Positions 15,327-24,482 are shown, counted from the first letter of the stretch. The stretch: 64,000 bases of DNA from an uncultured Lachnospiraceae bacterium (GCA_900316075.1 ONBT01000003.1:1-64000); one strand, 5' to 3'. The notes: generated by a model not told the origin, from the letters alone. Numbers and translations are program-made.

Positions 15327-16460
15327 GTGGCAAAACAGCAGGCAGTCGTGTACGGGGCCGGGGAGAAAGCGGTCAGCGTCAAGCGGTCCCTGACGGAGGC
15401 GGATATCAGCGTCTCTTACTTCGTTGTCTCTGAAAAAGAAGGCAATCCGACGAATCTTGACGGGCTGCCGGTGCTTTCGGTCGAGGAATTCCTCCGCTTC
15501 CGCAAGGACGGAATGCTGGCCCTGACCGCGGATCCGGCCGACGGGCGCAGCAAGGACCCGGTCGTCTACATCGCCGTGCCCGACAGCGAGCAGACGAAGG
15601 TGGCTTCCTTCCTCCGGGACAACGGCTACACGGAATATATGAAGGTGGAGCCCGATTCCTTCGGCAAGATGATGAAGCGCTACTATGAAGGGCTTCGGGT
15701 CTTTCCTTCCGTCAAGAATATTCCTTCCGACGAGGACCTCGAAAAGAAGGCCTTCGTCGCTTCCTGCTGCAACGAATCCGACGAGTCCGAGGCGGCGATT
15801 TTTCACCCGGGTCCCTGGTGCCGGCGGGTGCAGACCGGGGCGGCCCTCGCGAAGAAGAAATTCGGGCTCGGGCCGGACGGGACCGACACCGGGACGGTAG
15901 TCTATGATAATAAGGGCGAGAACATCTCCTTCCTGAACAAGAACTACGGCATGCTGACGGCCCTTTACTGGATGTGGAAAAATCTTCCGGAAGAGACCGA
16001 GGTCCTGGGCCTGGCCCAGCGGCGGAAGATGCTGGACGTGAAGAAGGCGGAAATCACCCTGCTTCTTCTCAATCAGACGGACGTCATTCTGCCCTATCCC
16101 ATGATTTCCCTTCCCCACCTCGAGGACCACGCGACCGGGAAAATGCTGGCCAGCGACTGGATCGAGGTGAAAAAGGCCCTGCTGGCCGTTCACCCGGACT
16201 ACGAGGCCGAGGCGGAGCGGATTCTGGGGAATCAGTATATTTATAATAATAATGTCTTCGTGGGCCGGCGCCAGGTCATCGACGACTACTGCGAATGGCT
16301 CTTCCCGGTCCTGAAAGAGGCCCAGAACGCAATAGGCATGAAGAAACCGGAAGAATCCTACCGCTATCTCGAGAAGGCAGCGGAAATTCTCTGCACGATC
16401 TATTTCATGTCCAATCAGCACGGCTGGCGGGTTTCCCACACAACCCTGCTGGCCCGGTAG
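15327..16460 (+). CDS. DUF4422 domain protein, probable glycosyltransferase
   Basis: A 377-residue protein. An N-terminal Rossmann-like part (AVVYGAGEKAVSVKRSLTE, about residues 5-110) precedes a DUF4422 domain with the typical YDNKGENISFLNKNYGMLTA and LYWMWKNL motifs and a final GWRVSHTTLLAR segment. DUF4422 occurs in capsule and exopolysaccharide glycosyltransferases. In the usual family the motif after WKN is GLxHYRR; here it reads GLAQRRKM, so a catalytic feature may have changed. The GTG at 15327 is chosen because AGGAGG at 15316-15321 is well spaced; a GTG at 15312 overlaps the trxB stop. Confidence 0.7.
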   Translation: MAKQQAVVYGAGEKAVSVKRSLTEADISVSYFVVSEKEGNPTNLDGLPVLSVEEFLRFRKDGMLALTADPADGRSKDPVVYIAVPDSEQTKVASFLRDNGYTEYMKVEPDSFGKMMKRYYEGLRVFPSVKNIPSDEDLEKKAFVASCCNESDESEAAIFHPGPWCRRVQTGAALAKKKFGLGPDGTDTGTVVYDNKGENISFLNKNYGMLTALYWMWKNLPEETEVLGLAQRRKMLDVKKAEITLLLLNQTDVILPYPMISLPHLEDHATGKMLASDWIEVKKALLAVHPDYEAEAERILGNQYIYNNNVFVGRRQVIDDYCEWLFPVLKEAQNAIGMKKPEESYRYLEKAAEILCTIYFMSNQHGWRVSHTTLLAR

Positions 16461-16515
16461 AAGACCGGCTGGGCCTGCCGGGTTTTCGAGAAAGGATATT
16501 TTTTGCTGCCCCGGG

Positions 16516-16544
16516 TTGACAAGCGGGGAATAGGCTGTTATTAT
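16516..16544 (+). promoter_or_regulatory. SigA-type promoter of the NlpC/P60 gene
   Basis: Consensus TTGACA at 16516-16521, 17 bases, TATTAT at 16539-16544. The leader to the ATG at 16690 is about 140 bases and contains repeated TTAACAA-like tracts. Confidence 0.7.
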
Positions 16545-16689
16545 AATTCGGCAACAGTTGTTAATGCTTTTGTAACAATTTTCAATCAGGTTTTAACAAA
16601 CGCCAGATACAAAGCATTCCTGCACCGCATAGGGCCTTGGGGGAGCGGCGCAGCAGACGAGACGATTTCCAAGGGGGTTCTTTTCACCA

Positions 16690-18234
16690 ATGAATCGTAA
16701 CAGAACAGCCAAGCAGGTTTCCTACACGCTCGCAGCGGGCATTATGGTCGGCACTGCAGCTCTTACCGGAACAGCTGCCCCGCTCGCGGGCGCTTCCGCA
16801 GTACTTAGTTCAGCAAAAGTAGATCCGGCATCCGAAGATGCTTCTTCAAGCACCTCTTCAGCCGATTCCTATTCCACTACGGCAGGTGTTACATCCGAGA
16901 TTGCACGGATGGTGGCCAGTGCCAATACCGTTGCCGTTGCGAAGATTTCCTCATCCGCGACCGCTCTTGTAGCTTCCGGCCAGACAGGCGCTGCCCAGGC
17001 AGCAGGCGGCACAGCAGCCGCTTCTACAGATACGGCATCCATGGTTTCCGCCGTTTCTTCTACTGTAGCGGACGGAGTCGCAGCCGCAGGTGATACAGCA
17101 TCAGCTTCGACGGCATCAGCGGCAGCGCCTGCAGCCGGCGCCGCAGCGGATACAGCTTCCGCGGCAGGCCAGGCTTCTGCAGCCACAGCATCCGCAGGCA
17201 GTGCGGGTGCATCTTCCATTTCCACTTCCACAGCTTCCGTGAATACGGACGGGACCGCCGCAGCCGAGACAGCTGCCGCTGCACCCGCTTCCGAATTTTC
17301 GAATATCGCCGTTTCCCAGGTTTCGAACTACGTGAATGTCCGCTCCGCCGCTTCCGAGGACTCCGAAGTCGTCGGCAAGCTTTACAACAATTGCGCGGCG
17401 AAGGTCGAGGCCACTGAGGGTGACTGGTACAAGATCACCTCCGGCAACTGCACGGGCTATGTCAAGAGCGAGTTCGTCGTTGTCGGCGACGAGGCCCTTT
17501 CCCGGTCCGTCGGCACCCGGTATGCGACCGTTACCACAGAGACCCTCTATGTCCGCAAGGATCCTTCGACGGACGCTACCTGCCTCGGCATGGTACCCGG
17601 CGGCGATGACCTTGTCGTTACGGACGAGTCCATGAAGGACCAGGGCTGGGTCAAGGTTTCCTTCGAAGACGGAGAGGCCTATGTTTCGGCCGATTATGTC
17701 GAGCTTTCCACAGAATACAAGTATGCAGAGACCGTAGCCGAGGAGAAGGCCCGTCTCGAAGCCGAGGAGGCCGAGAAGAAGGCCGCTGCCAAGGCTGCCG
17801 AGGAGGCCACGAAGAAGAGCTCTTCCAAGTCCTCTTCTTCCTCATCTTCATCCTCTTCGGGCTCCAAGTCCTATTCGGCACCTTCGGGCTCCGGCGGAAG
17901 CTCTGTTGTCGCATATGCGAAGCAGTTCGTCGGCAACCCTTATGTATACGGCGGGACCTCTCTCACGAACGGGGCGGACTGCTCCGGCTTCGTCATGAGC
18001 GTATACAAGCAGTTCGGTGTTTCTCTTCCCCACTCTTCGAGAGCGGACCGGAGCGTCGGCTATGCGGTTTCCACCAGCGAGATGCAGCCCGGCGATATCG
18101 TCTGCTATTCGGGCCATGTGGCGATCTACGCAGGAAACGGGCAGATCGTTCATGCCCAGTCCAAGCGCACGGGCATCGTCGTTTCGAATGTCGGTTCCAG
18201 CGGGAAGATTCTGGCGGTACGGCGTATTTTCTGA
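16690..18234 (+). CDS. Secreted cell-wall hydrolase: SH3b repeats plus NlpC/P60
   Basis: A 514-residue exported protein. Residues 1-36 are a signal peptide (basic start, AAGIMVGTAALTG core). Residues about 37-205 are an Ala/Ser/Thr-rich, low-complexity stretch suited to spanning the wall or being glycosylated. Two SH3b domains follow (about 207-265, VNVRSAASEDSEVVGKLY; about 275-335, LYVRKDPSTDATCLGMV), then a charged Glu/Ala/Lys helix, a run of serines, and an NlpC/P60 peptidase domain (about 400-514) with catalytic Cys431 in ADCSGF, His476 and His488. It should cut peptide stems of peptidoglycan. FtsEX downstream is a known activator of such hydrolases, making a functional link plausible. 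Confidence 0.93.
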   Translation: MNRNRTAKQVSYTLAAGIMVGTAALTGTAAPLAGASAVLSSAKVDPASEDASSSTSSADSYSTTAGVTSEIARMVASANTVAVAKISSSATALVASGQTGAAQAAGGTAAASTDTASMVSAVSSTVADGVAAAGDTASASTASAAAPAAGAAADTASAAGQASAATASAGSAGASSISTSTASVNTDGTAAAETAAAAPASEFSNIAVSQVSNYVNVRSAASEDSEVVGKLYNNCAAKVEATEGDWYKITSGNCTGYVKSEFVVVGDEALSRSVGTRYATVTTETLYVRKDPSTDATCLGMVPGGDDLVVTDESMKDQGWVKVSFEDGEAYVSADYVELSTEYKYAETVAEEKARLEAEEAEKKAAAKAAEEATKKSSSKSSSSSSSSSSGSKSYSAPSGSGGSSVVAYAKQFVGNPYVYGGTSLTNGADCSGFVMSVYKQFGVSLPHSSRADRSVGYAVSTSEMQPGDIVCYSGHVAIYAGNGQIVHAQSKRTGIVVSNVGSSGKILAVRRIF

Positions 18235-18255
18235 TCGGATTATATGGGATTATGT

Positions 18256-18317
18256 GAGGGGGCTTGCGGCCATATGCTGCAGGCCTCCTCTTTTACGGCC
18301 TTTTAAGGCCCTTTTTC
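18256..18317 (+). terminator. Double terminator after the NlpC/P60 gene
   Basis: First stem GAGGGGGCTTGC (18256-18267) with GCAGGCCTCCTC (18279-18290), then TTTT. Directly after it a second palindrome, GGCCTTTTAAGGCC, followed by CTTTTT. Confidence 0.75.
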
Positions 18318-18678
18318 CCCTCACGGCCGCCCCGTCATTGTCTGTCTGTGATTGTCCTGAATATTCTGAAATGTGGAACTATTTGCACCCGCACTGCGGA
18401 TTGTGAAAAGTGACGAAATTGTGAACGGGGCCTTGTTACGGGCTTTTGAGATATTTCCATAGGAGTTATTAACAATTGAACCGAAAAATCAGGGCCGGTT
18501 TTGAGTTGTTGACGGACTTATCGACATTGTGAACAAGTCAGCCCCACTTTTCCCGAACGGATTTTTTGTGCTTTTGTCACAATCTTGCCCGTGTTCCCGA
18601 ATAAGGGCTTGACGGAAGGAAGGGTTTGCGCTTTGCAGGAGGGACGAAAAAAGTTACCAGTTTTTGCGGTCTGAAGTC

Positions 18679-18707
18679 TTGGCTTTTTTGTGAAATTGTA
18701 TTAAACT
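18679..18707 (+). promoter_or_regulatory. Possible promoter of the pucR-ftsEX operon
   Basis: TTGGCT at 18679-18684, 17 bases, TAAACT at 18702-18707, about 75 bases before the start at 18789. Confidence 0.4.
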
Positions 18708-18788
18708 ACTCCGTGAACTGTGATTTTTGTACAGATTGGACTCGCGGAAATTGTTTATTTTGCCTAGTAGATTGAGGCGGGGGGACAC

Positions 18789-19880
18789 ATGATTTCAAAT
18801 CAGGTACTGCAGAAAACGGTGGACGGTCTGGGGGAGATCTCGAAGGGGAACTACGCCGTACTTGACAGTGACGGAACGGTTCTGGCTTCCACGTTTGACG
18901 GGGCAGGCGAATACTCGGTCAATGCCGCTCAGGTGGCGGATTCTCCGGCCGACAGCATGGTGATCGGCGGGAATGAATATATCAAGGTAAACGATGCCGA
19001 CCAGCTGGCCTATATCGCCCTGGGCCTGGGGGACGGAAGCGAGGAAGTGACCATGACCCGGATTCTGGCCTTCCAGCTGTCCCAGCTCGTAGTGGCCTAT
19101 CGGGAGCGCTTTGACCGGGACCAGTTCATCAAGAACCTCCTCCTGGACAATCTCCTCCTGGTCGACATCTACAACCGGTCGAAGAAGCTGCATGTGGACG
19201 TGGAAGCCCGCCGGGTCACCATGGTTGTGGAGCTGGGCTTTGAAAAGAGCGGGGATGAACTGGACAAGGTCCGCTCGGTCATCGGGATGAATCCCCGCGA
19301 CTTTGTCACGGCAGTTGACGAGCAGAATATTATTATTGTAAAAGACTTAGGGCTCGACGGGGGCAAGGAAGAGATCGAAAAGACGGCCCAGACCGTCATC
19401 GATGCCTTTGCGGACAATCCCGAGGGGACATCCGTCCGGGTTTCCTACGGGACCATCGTCGACGAGATCAAGGAAGTTTCCCGCTCCTACAAGGAAGCCA
19501 TGATGGCCCTTGATGTCGGGAAGATCTTCTTCGCGGACAAGAATATCATCGCATATAGTGTTCTCGGCATCGGCCGTCTCATCTACCAGCTGCCCCTGCC
19601 CCTCTGCAAGATGTTCATCAGTGAGATCTTCGGGGACCGGTCTCCGGATGACTTCGATGAAGAGACCATCACGACGATCAACAAGTTCTTCGAGAACAGC
19701 CTGAATGTCAGCGAGACATCCCGGCAGCTCTACATTCACCGGAATACCCTGGTCTACCGTCTGGACAAGCTGCAGCGGACCACGGGACTGGACCTCAGGG
19801 TCTTCGACGACGCCATTACGTTCAAGATCGCCCTCATGGTCGTTGAATACATGAAGTATATGGAGGACCAGAGTTTCTGA
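18789..19880 (+). CDS. PucR/CdaR-type transcriptional regulator
   Basis: A 363-residue protein. The C-terminal about 60 residues are the PucR-type helix-turn-helix (FFENSLNVSETSRQLYIHRN, then TLVYRLDKLQRTTGLDLR), preceded by a GGDEF-like CdaR central domain (about 130-270) and an N-terminal sensor-like part. Such proteins respond to small metabolites. The ATG at 18789 follows GAGGCGGGGGG. The stop is one base before the ftsE start, so it is co-transcribed with the division genes; the reason for that pairing is unknown, though control of ftsEX or ctpA is a reasonable guess. Confidence 0.8.
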   Translation: MISNQVLQKTVDGLGEISKGNYAVLDSDGTVLASTFDGAGEYSVNAAQVADSPADSMVIGGNEYIKVNDADQLAYIALGLGDGSEEVTMTRILAFQLSQLVVAYRERFDRDQFIKNLLLDNLLLVDIYNRSKKLHVDVEARRVTMVVELGFEKSGDELDKVRSVIGMNPRDFVTAVDEQNIIIVKDLGLDGGKEEIEKTAQTVIDAFADNPEGTSVRVSYGTIVDEIKEVSRSYKEAMMALDVGKIFFADKNIIAYSVLGIGRLIYQLPLPLCKMFISEIFGDRSPDDFDEETITTINKFFENSLNVSETSRQLYIHRNTLVYRLDKLQRTTGLDLRVFDDAITFKIALMVVEYMKYMEDQSF

Positions 19881-19881
19881 T

Positions 19882-20559
19882 ATGATACGCCTTGAACACG
19901 TCAGCAAGACTTATGAGGCCAAGGTGGCAGCCATCACCGATGTGAGCCTGCACATCCGGCCGGGCGAATTCGTCTTCATCGTCGGGGCTTCCGGCTCCGG
20001 CAAGTCCACGATCATCAAGCTCCTGCTGAAGGAACTGAAGCCCACCCACGGCCGGATCGTCGTGGACGGGAAGGACCTGGGGAAGATCTCCCACAAGCAG
20101 GTTCCTCTGTTCCGGCGGAATATCGGGGTCGTCTTCCAGGACTTCCGCCTGCTGGACGACCGGAATGTATATGAGAACGTGGCCTTTGCCATGCGGGTCG
20201 TAGAGGCCCCGAAGAAGGCCATCAAGACGAAGGTCCCCATGGTCCTTTCTCTGGTGGGGCTGGCGGCCAAGTACCGGTCCCTGCCGAAACAGCTCTCCGG
20301 CGGCGAGCAGCAGAGAGTGGCCATTGCCAGGGCCCTCGTGAACGAGCCGAAGATACTGCTGGCCGACGAGCCCACAGGAAATCTCGACAATCAGAACGCC
20401 TGGGAAATCATGCGTCTCCTTGAGGATATCAACAAGCGGGGGACCACGGTCGTCGTCGTCACCCACAATATGGAAATCGTTCGTGCCATGAACAAGCGGG
20501 TCATTACCATCAAGAAGGGCGTCGTCGTCAGCGATGACGAGGGGGACGAGGAATCATGA
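19882..20559 (+). CDS. ftsE: Cell-division ABC transporter ATP-binding protein FtsE
   Basis: A 225-residue ATPase with Walker A GASGSGKS at 35-42, signature LSGGEQQR near 139, Walker B ILLADEP and the switch His in VVVTHNM. With FtsX it forms a membrane complex that does not transport but activates peptidoglycan hydrolases at the septum or side wall. Its ATG is one base after the regulator stop, and its TGA overlaps ftsX by four bases (ATGA), so both are translationally coupled. Confidence 0.96.
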   Translation: MIRLEHVSKTYEAKVAAITDVSLHIRPGEFVFIVGASGSGKSTIIKLLLKELKPTHGRIVVDGKDLGKISHKQVPLFRRNIGVVFQDFRLLDDRNVYENVAFAMRVVEAPKKAIKTKVPMVLSLVGLAAKYRSLPKQLSGGEQQRVAIARALVNEPKILLADEPTGNLDNQNAWEIMRLLEDINKRGTTVVVVTHNMEIVRAMNKRVITIKKGVVVSDDEGDEES

Positions 20560-21464
20560 AGCCGAGAACCGTCATCTACAACATTCGTCAGGGCTTCAAG
20601 AATATCTGGACGAACAAGATGTTCTCCATTGCCTCCATGGCCACCATGGCCGCCTGCATCTTCCTCTTCGGGGTCTTCTATTCCCTCGGGGTGAACTTCC
20701 GCTCCATGGTCCGGGAGGCGGAAACCGGCGTAGCCGTCACGGTTTTCTTCGACGAGAACCTACCCCAGGAGAATATCGACCAGATCGGCCAGCAGATTGC
20801 GACCCGGCCCGAGGTGGATTCCTACAGGTTCGTGTCGGCCGACGAGGCCTGGGCGGATTTCCAGAAGGAGTACTTCGCCGACAGTCCCGACGCGGCCGAG
20901 GGCTTTGCCAATGACAACCCCCTGGCCAATTCCGCCAACTATGAGATATACCTGAAGGACGTCAGTCAGCAGGATTCCCTCGTGGCCTTCCTCGAAGCTC
21001 TGCCGGGCGTCCGGGAGGTCCACCGGTCGGAGACCACGGCCAAGACCCTTTCCGATTTCAACAACCTCATCACCTTCGTCTCGACCATCATCGTGGCCAT
21101 CCTGATCGGGGTTTCGGTCTTCCTGATCTCGAATACGGTCACGGTGGGCATCAGCGTCCGGAAAGAAGAGATCGCCATCATGAAGCTGATCGGCGCCAAG
21201 GACAACTTCGTCCGGGCCCCCTTCATCGTGGAAGGCGTGATGATCGGCTTCATCGGCTCGGTCATCCCCCTGCTCATCATCTACTTCCTCTACCACCGCC
21301 TGATTGTCTATGTGACCCAGCGTTTCTCGGCCCTGTCGTCCATGATGACCTTCGTGCCGGTATCGGTGGTCTTCAAAGTCCTCCTGCCCGTCTCCCTGGT
21401 CCTGGGCGTTGGCATCGGCTATGTGGGCAGCCGCCTTACCCTGAAGCGGCACTTAAACGTCTGA
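20556..21464 (+). CDS. ftsX: Cell-division protein FtsX, permease-like
   Basis: A 302-residue membrane protein: a first membrane segment (about 22-45), a large extracellular domain (about 46-170) that contacts hydrolase partners, and three more segments near 175-200, 225-250 and 270-295. GVSVRKEEIAIMKLIGAKD is the conserved cytoplasmic loop that couples to FtsE (written in the protein as GISVRKEEIAIMKLIGAKD). The start overlaps ftsE by four bases. Confidence 0.96.
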   Translation: MKPRTVIYNIRQGFKNIWTNKMFSIASMATMAACIFLFGVFYSLGVNFRSMVREAETGVAVTVFFDENLPQENIDQIGQQIATRPEVDSYRFVSADEAWADFQKEYFADSPDAAEGFANDNPLANSANYEIYLKDVSQQDSLVAFLEALPGVREVHRSETTAKTLSDFNNLITFVSTIIVAILIGVSVFLISNTVTVGISVRKEEIAIMKLIGAKDNFVRAPFIVEGVMIGFIGSVIPLLIIYFLYHRLIVYVTQRFSALSSMMTFVPVSVVFKVLLPVSLVLGVGIGYVGSRLTLKRHLNV

Positions 21465-21533
21465 GATTTATATTACTAATGTAAAACGCGTACGCATTGC
21501 GTGTGCTTTTGCGAACCACGGATCGATTGAAAA

Positions 21534-22835
21534 ATGGACGGAAATTATTATTCTTCGAATACGGCGCCCGGGACGCCTGCTCCGGAGCAGCCCCAAAACC
21601 CTTATGTGGCGGAAAGCCCCAAGAAGCAGAAAAAGAAGCCCGGCTTTAAGACCGGGCTTTTTGTCGGCATAGCGGCGACGCTTGTGGCCTGCCTGATCAT
21701 CGTCTTTGCGGTCGGTTCCTGGGCCACGGGCGGCCTCCTCAATGCGAAGACCATCGGCAAGCTGAACCTTTTGAACAGCGTTATCCATGAATATTATTAT
21801 AAAGACGTGGACGAAAGCGACCTGCAGACCGGGCTTTATAAGGGCATCATGGAAGGGCTGAACGACCCCTACACCGCCTACTATACGCCCACGGAGGCGA
21901 AAGCCCTCGAAGAGTCCCTGACCGGAAACTACGCCGGCATCGGGGCGGGCCTGACCCAGGACAAGACCACCATGGTTGTCACGGTCTCCTTCGTATATGA
22001 CGGGAGCCCGGCCAAGGAAGCGGGCCTGCAGAAAGGGGACGTCATCGTCTCCGCCGATGGTATCGACGCCACCTCCATGGAACTCTCCGACTTTGTTCAG
22101 AAGATTCGGGGCGAGGAGGGGACGGACGTGACCCTTACGGTTTCCCGGGACGGGAAGGAGCAGGACTATACCCTGACCCGGCGGACCATCCAGGTGCCCA
22201 GCGTCTCCCACCGCATGCTTAGTGACAATGTGGGTTATATCCGCATTACCGAGTTTTCGTCCGGCACGGCCGACGAATTCGACAGCGCCCTTAAAGACCT
22301 GCAGGGCAAGGGGATGACTTCCGTCATTTTCGACCTTCGGGACAATCCGGGCGGCCTTGTGGATGCTGTGACGAAGATTCTCGATGAGCTCCTGCCCGAG
22401 GGGACGGTCGTCTACACCGTCGACCACGACGGCAAGCGGGAGGACTACACGTCGGACGCTGCCACATATCTCGACATGCCCATGGCGGTCCTCATCAACG
22501 GCAACTCCGCCTCGGCTTCGGAAATCTTCTCCGGGGCCATCCGGGACTTCAAGGCCGGGACCCTGATCGGGACCACCTCTTACGGGAAAGGCGTCGTCCA
22601 GTCCACGATGCCCCTCGGCGACGGCTCCCTGGTCAAGCTTACGACCATGGAATACTTCACTCCCTCGGGGGAGAATATCCAGGGCAAGGGCATCACGCCG
22701 GACATCGAAGTCGAATATGAATTCACCGGGGATGCCGACGCCGTGGCGAAGAAGACCGAAGAAGAACTCACCACAGAAGACTACCTGAACGACAGCCAGG
22801 TGAAAGCTGCATTTGATAAGCTTACCGGAAAATGA
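21534..22835 (+). CDS. ctpA: Carboxy-terminal processing protease, S41 family
   Basis: A 433-residue serine protease anchored by one N-terminal membrane segment (about 42-65) after a Pro/Lys-rich cytoplasmic tail. A PDZ domain (about 120-205; DGSPAKEAGLQKGDVIVSAD) recognises substrate C-termini; the catalytic Ser lies in NGNSASASEIF (about 322-332) and the Lys in SYGKGVVQ (about 352). Such proteases trim or degrade envelope proteins, including hydrolase regulators. It is probably in the ftsEX transcript, 69 bases downstream; the gap carries an ACGCATTGCGT motif at 21492. I see no strong ribosome site before the ATG at 21534, but the start fits the family. Confidence 0.93.
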   Translation: MDGNYYSSNTAPGTPAPEQPQNPYVAESPKKQKKKPGFKTGLFVGIAATLVACLIIVFAVGSWATGGLLNAKTIGKLNLLNSVIHEYYYKDVDESDLQTGLYKGIMEGLNDPYTAYYTPTEAKALEESLTGNYAGIGAGLTQDKTTMVVTVSFVYDGSPAKEAGLQKGDVIVSADGIDATSMELSDFVQKIRGEEGTDVTLTVSRDGKEQDYTLTRRTIQVPSVSHRMLSDNVGYIRITEFSSGTADEFDSALKDLQGKGMTSVIFDLRDNPGGLVDAVTKILDELLPEGTVVYTVDHDGKREDYTSDAATYLDMPMAVLINGNSASASEIFSGAIRDFKAGTLIGTTSYGKGVVQSTMPLGDGSLVKLTTMEYFTPSGENIQGKGITPDIEVEYEFTGDADAVAKKTEEELTTEDYLNDSQVKAAFDKLTGK

Positions 22836-22901
22836 ATTATGTCCGATTATTCATGTACAACAATAATACCAGGCCACTTGTGACGGACCTCGCGGAGGTT
22901 T

Positions 22902-22930
22902 TTGACAAGGCATGAAAATCGTGTTATATT
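22902..22930 (+). promoter_or_regulatory. SigA-type promoter of prfB
   Basis: TTGACA at 22902-22907, 17 bases, TATATT at 22925-22930; the leader to the ATG at 22969 is about 33 bases. An ATG at 22912 lies inside the promoter and cannot be the start. Confidence 0.8.
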
Positions 22931-22968
22931 GCCTTGTCTTGTTTAGAGATTTCGTGAGGTTAAGAATT

Positions 22969-24105
22969 ATGTTAGAGTTAGATGAACTGAAGGGCCAGCT
23001 GGCCGAATACAAGGAGCCCCTGGAGCAGGTGCGGAAGTCCCTCGACATCGAAGGAAAGAAGAACCGTATTGAGGAGCTGGAGCGGAAGATGGCTGCTCCG
23101 GACTTCTGGAACGACCCGGAGGCTTCGAGCCGCCAATCCCAGGAACTGAAAAATTTAAAGGACGATGTGGCCCAGATTAATGCCCTGGACGAGACCTACG
23201 CCGACATTGAAGCCTATATCGAGCTCGGAAACGAGGAAGAGGACCCGGAGACGGCGGCCGAGGCCAAAGAACTCTTTGATGGCTTTGTTGAAGACTTTGA
23301 GACCCTCAGGGTAAAGACCCTGCTTTCGGGCGAATACGACCGGGAAAACGCCATCGTGACATTGCATGCCGGGGCCGGCGGAACCGAGGCCATGGACTGG
23401 ACTTCCATGCTTTACCGCATGTACACCCGCTGGGCGGAGTCCCATGGCTATTCCGTCGAAGTCCTGGACCTCCTCGAGGGCGATGAGGCCGGCCTCAAGT
23501 CCGTGACCTTCCAGATCAACGGGGAGAATGCCTACGGCTACATGAAGAGCGAGGCGGGCATCCACCGTCTGGTCCGCCTGTCCCCCTTCAATGCGAATGC
23601 CAAGCGGCAGACCTCCTTCTCCTCCTGCGATGTCATGCCCGATATCGAGACGGACCTGGACGTGGAGGTTCGTGACGAGGATATCCGGATCGATACCTAT
23701 CGGTCAAGTGGCGCCGGCGGCCAGCATATCAACAAGACTTCGTCCGCCATCCGGATCACCCACTTCCCGACCGGTATCGTCGTCACCTGCCAGAATGAGC
23801 GGTCCCAGCTCATGAACAAGGACAAGGCCATGCAGATGCTGAAGGCCAAGCTCCTCATGCTGAAGATGGAAGAGAAGGAAGAGCAGGAAGCGGCCATCCG
23901 CGGCGAGGTCTCCGGCATTTCCTTCGGAAGCCAGATTCGCTCCTACGTCTTCCAGCCCTACACCATGGTGAAGGACCTCAGGACCGGCGAGGAAACTTCA
24001 AACGTCAACGCCGTCATGGACGGGGCCCTCGACCCCTTCATGAACGCCTATTTGAAGTGGCTCTCTCTGGGCAAACCCAAGCGGGGCGTCAGCGACGCGG
24101 AATAA
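22969..24105 (+). CDS. prfB: Peptide chain release factor 2 (RF2)
   Basis: A 378-residue factor that ends translation at UGA and UAA. The stop-codon-reading SPF motif is in LSPFNANAKRQ, and the peptidyl-hydrolysis GGQ motif in SGAGGQHINKTSSA, near residue 250. In most bacteria prfB has an in-frame UGA near codon 26 bypassed by a +1 frameshift. Here the frame is continuous: the region reads KSLDIEGKK with CTC GAC where CTT TGA C would be, so the autoregulatory frameshift is absent. The ATG at 22969 follows GAGGT. Confidence 0.97.
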   Translation: MLELDELKGQLAEYKEPLEQVRKSLDIEGKKNRIEELERKMAAPDFWNDPEASSRQSQELKNLKDDVAQINALDETYADIEAYIELGNEEEDPETAAEAKELFDGFVEDFETLRVKTLLSGEYDRENAIVTLHAGAGGTEAMDWTSMLYRMYTRWAESHGYSVEVLDLLEGDEAGLKSVTFQINGENAYGYMKSEAGIHRLVRLSPFNANAKRQTSFSSCDVMPDIETDLDVEVRDEDIRIDTYRSSGAGGQHINKTSSAIRITHFPTGIVVTCQNERSQLMNKDKAMQMLKAKLLMLKMEEKEEQEAAIRGEVSGISFGSQIRSYVFQPYTMVKDLRTGEETSNVNAVMDGALDPFMNAYLKWLSLGKPKRGVSDAE

Positions 24106-24110
24106 TTTGA

Positions 24111-24148
24111 AGCAGCAAAAAGTTTCCGCTTTTTGCTGCTTTTCTTTT
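24111..24148 (+). terminator. Terminator after prfB
   Basis: Perfect 12-bp stem AGCAGCAAAAAG / CTTTTTGCTGCT with a six-base loop, followed by TTTCTTTT. Confidence 0.9.
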
Positions 24149-24149
24149 G

Positions 24150-24345
24150 GCAAATGCCGCCCATAGAGAGAAGAATCAAGAAATCTTTCCCAAACTTCTC
24201 CTTCTTTTCGGAAGCTGTTAAGTCTCATGAGAGAAAAATCAAGAAATCTTTTTCAAACTTCTCCTTCATCCTGAAGTTTGCTGGGTTCTTCCGGGAGGCT
24301 GTTGAGTTTCATAGGAGACGAATTCCTGAATTCTGGAGATTCGTC
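24150..24345 (+). repeat. Repeat-bearing non-coding gap after prfB
   Basis: The 498-base gap 24106-24603 has no supported gene. Two imperfect direct repeats begin at 24166 and 24229 (63 bases apart), sharing ATCAAGAAATCTTT and AAACTTCTCCTTC and a GAGGCTGTTRAGT-like end; the ATGGGCGGCATTTGC near-copy of the 15-bp repeat is at 24150-24164. An inverted GAGACGAATT/ AATTC..GAGATTCGTCTC pair lies near 24318-24348 and could form a terminator (TTTTTTT follows). Confidence 0.55.
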
Positions 24346-24453
24346 TCCTTTTTTTATTTGATAGTCCGAACAAAAGGAGAAGAAATAGTTAAAGATAGAG
24401 ATTTTTCTCTTTTTCCATGATTTGCGTCTTCTTATATGTTTCTCGAAAAGTCC

Positions 24454-24482
24454 TTGCGGCAGAAACTTTGTTGTGATAAAGT
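24454..24482 (+). promoter_or_regulatory. Possible promoter of the ACT-protein gene
   Basis: TTGCGG at 24454-24459, 17 bases, TAAAGT at 24477-24482; about 115 bases upstream of the start. Confidence 0.4.

Larger units (their letters stand above)
18235..18788 (+). other. Non-coding stretch with two terminators and a promoter
   Basis: After the terminators at its left end, this 554-base gap shows no plausible gene. It contains several ATTGTGAA-like words (near 18400, 18418, 18524, 18690) and two TTCCCGAA words (near 18548 and 18594) of unknown meaning, and the promoter at 18679-18707. Confidence 0.4.
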
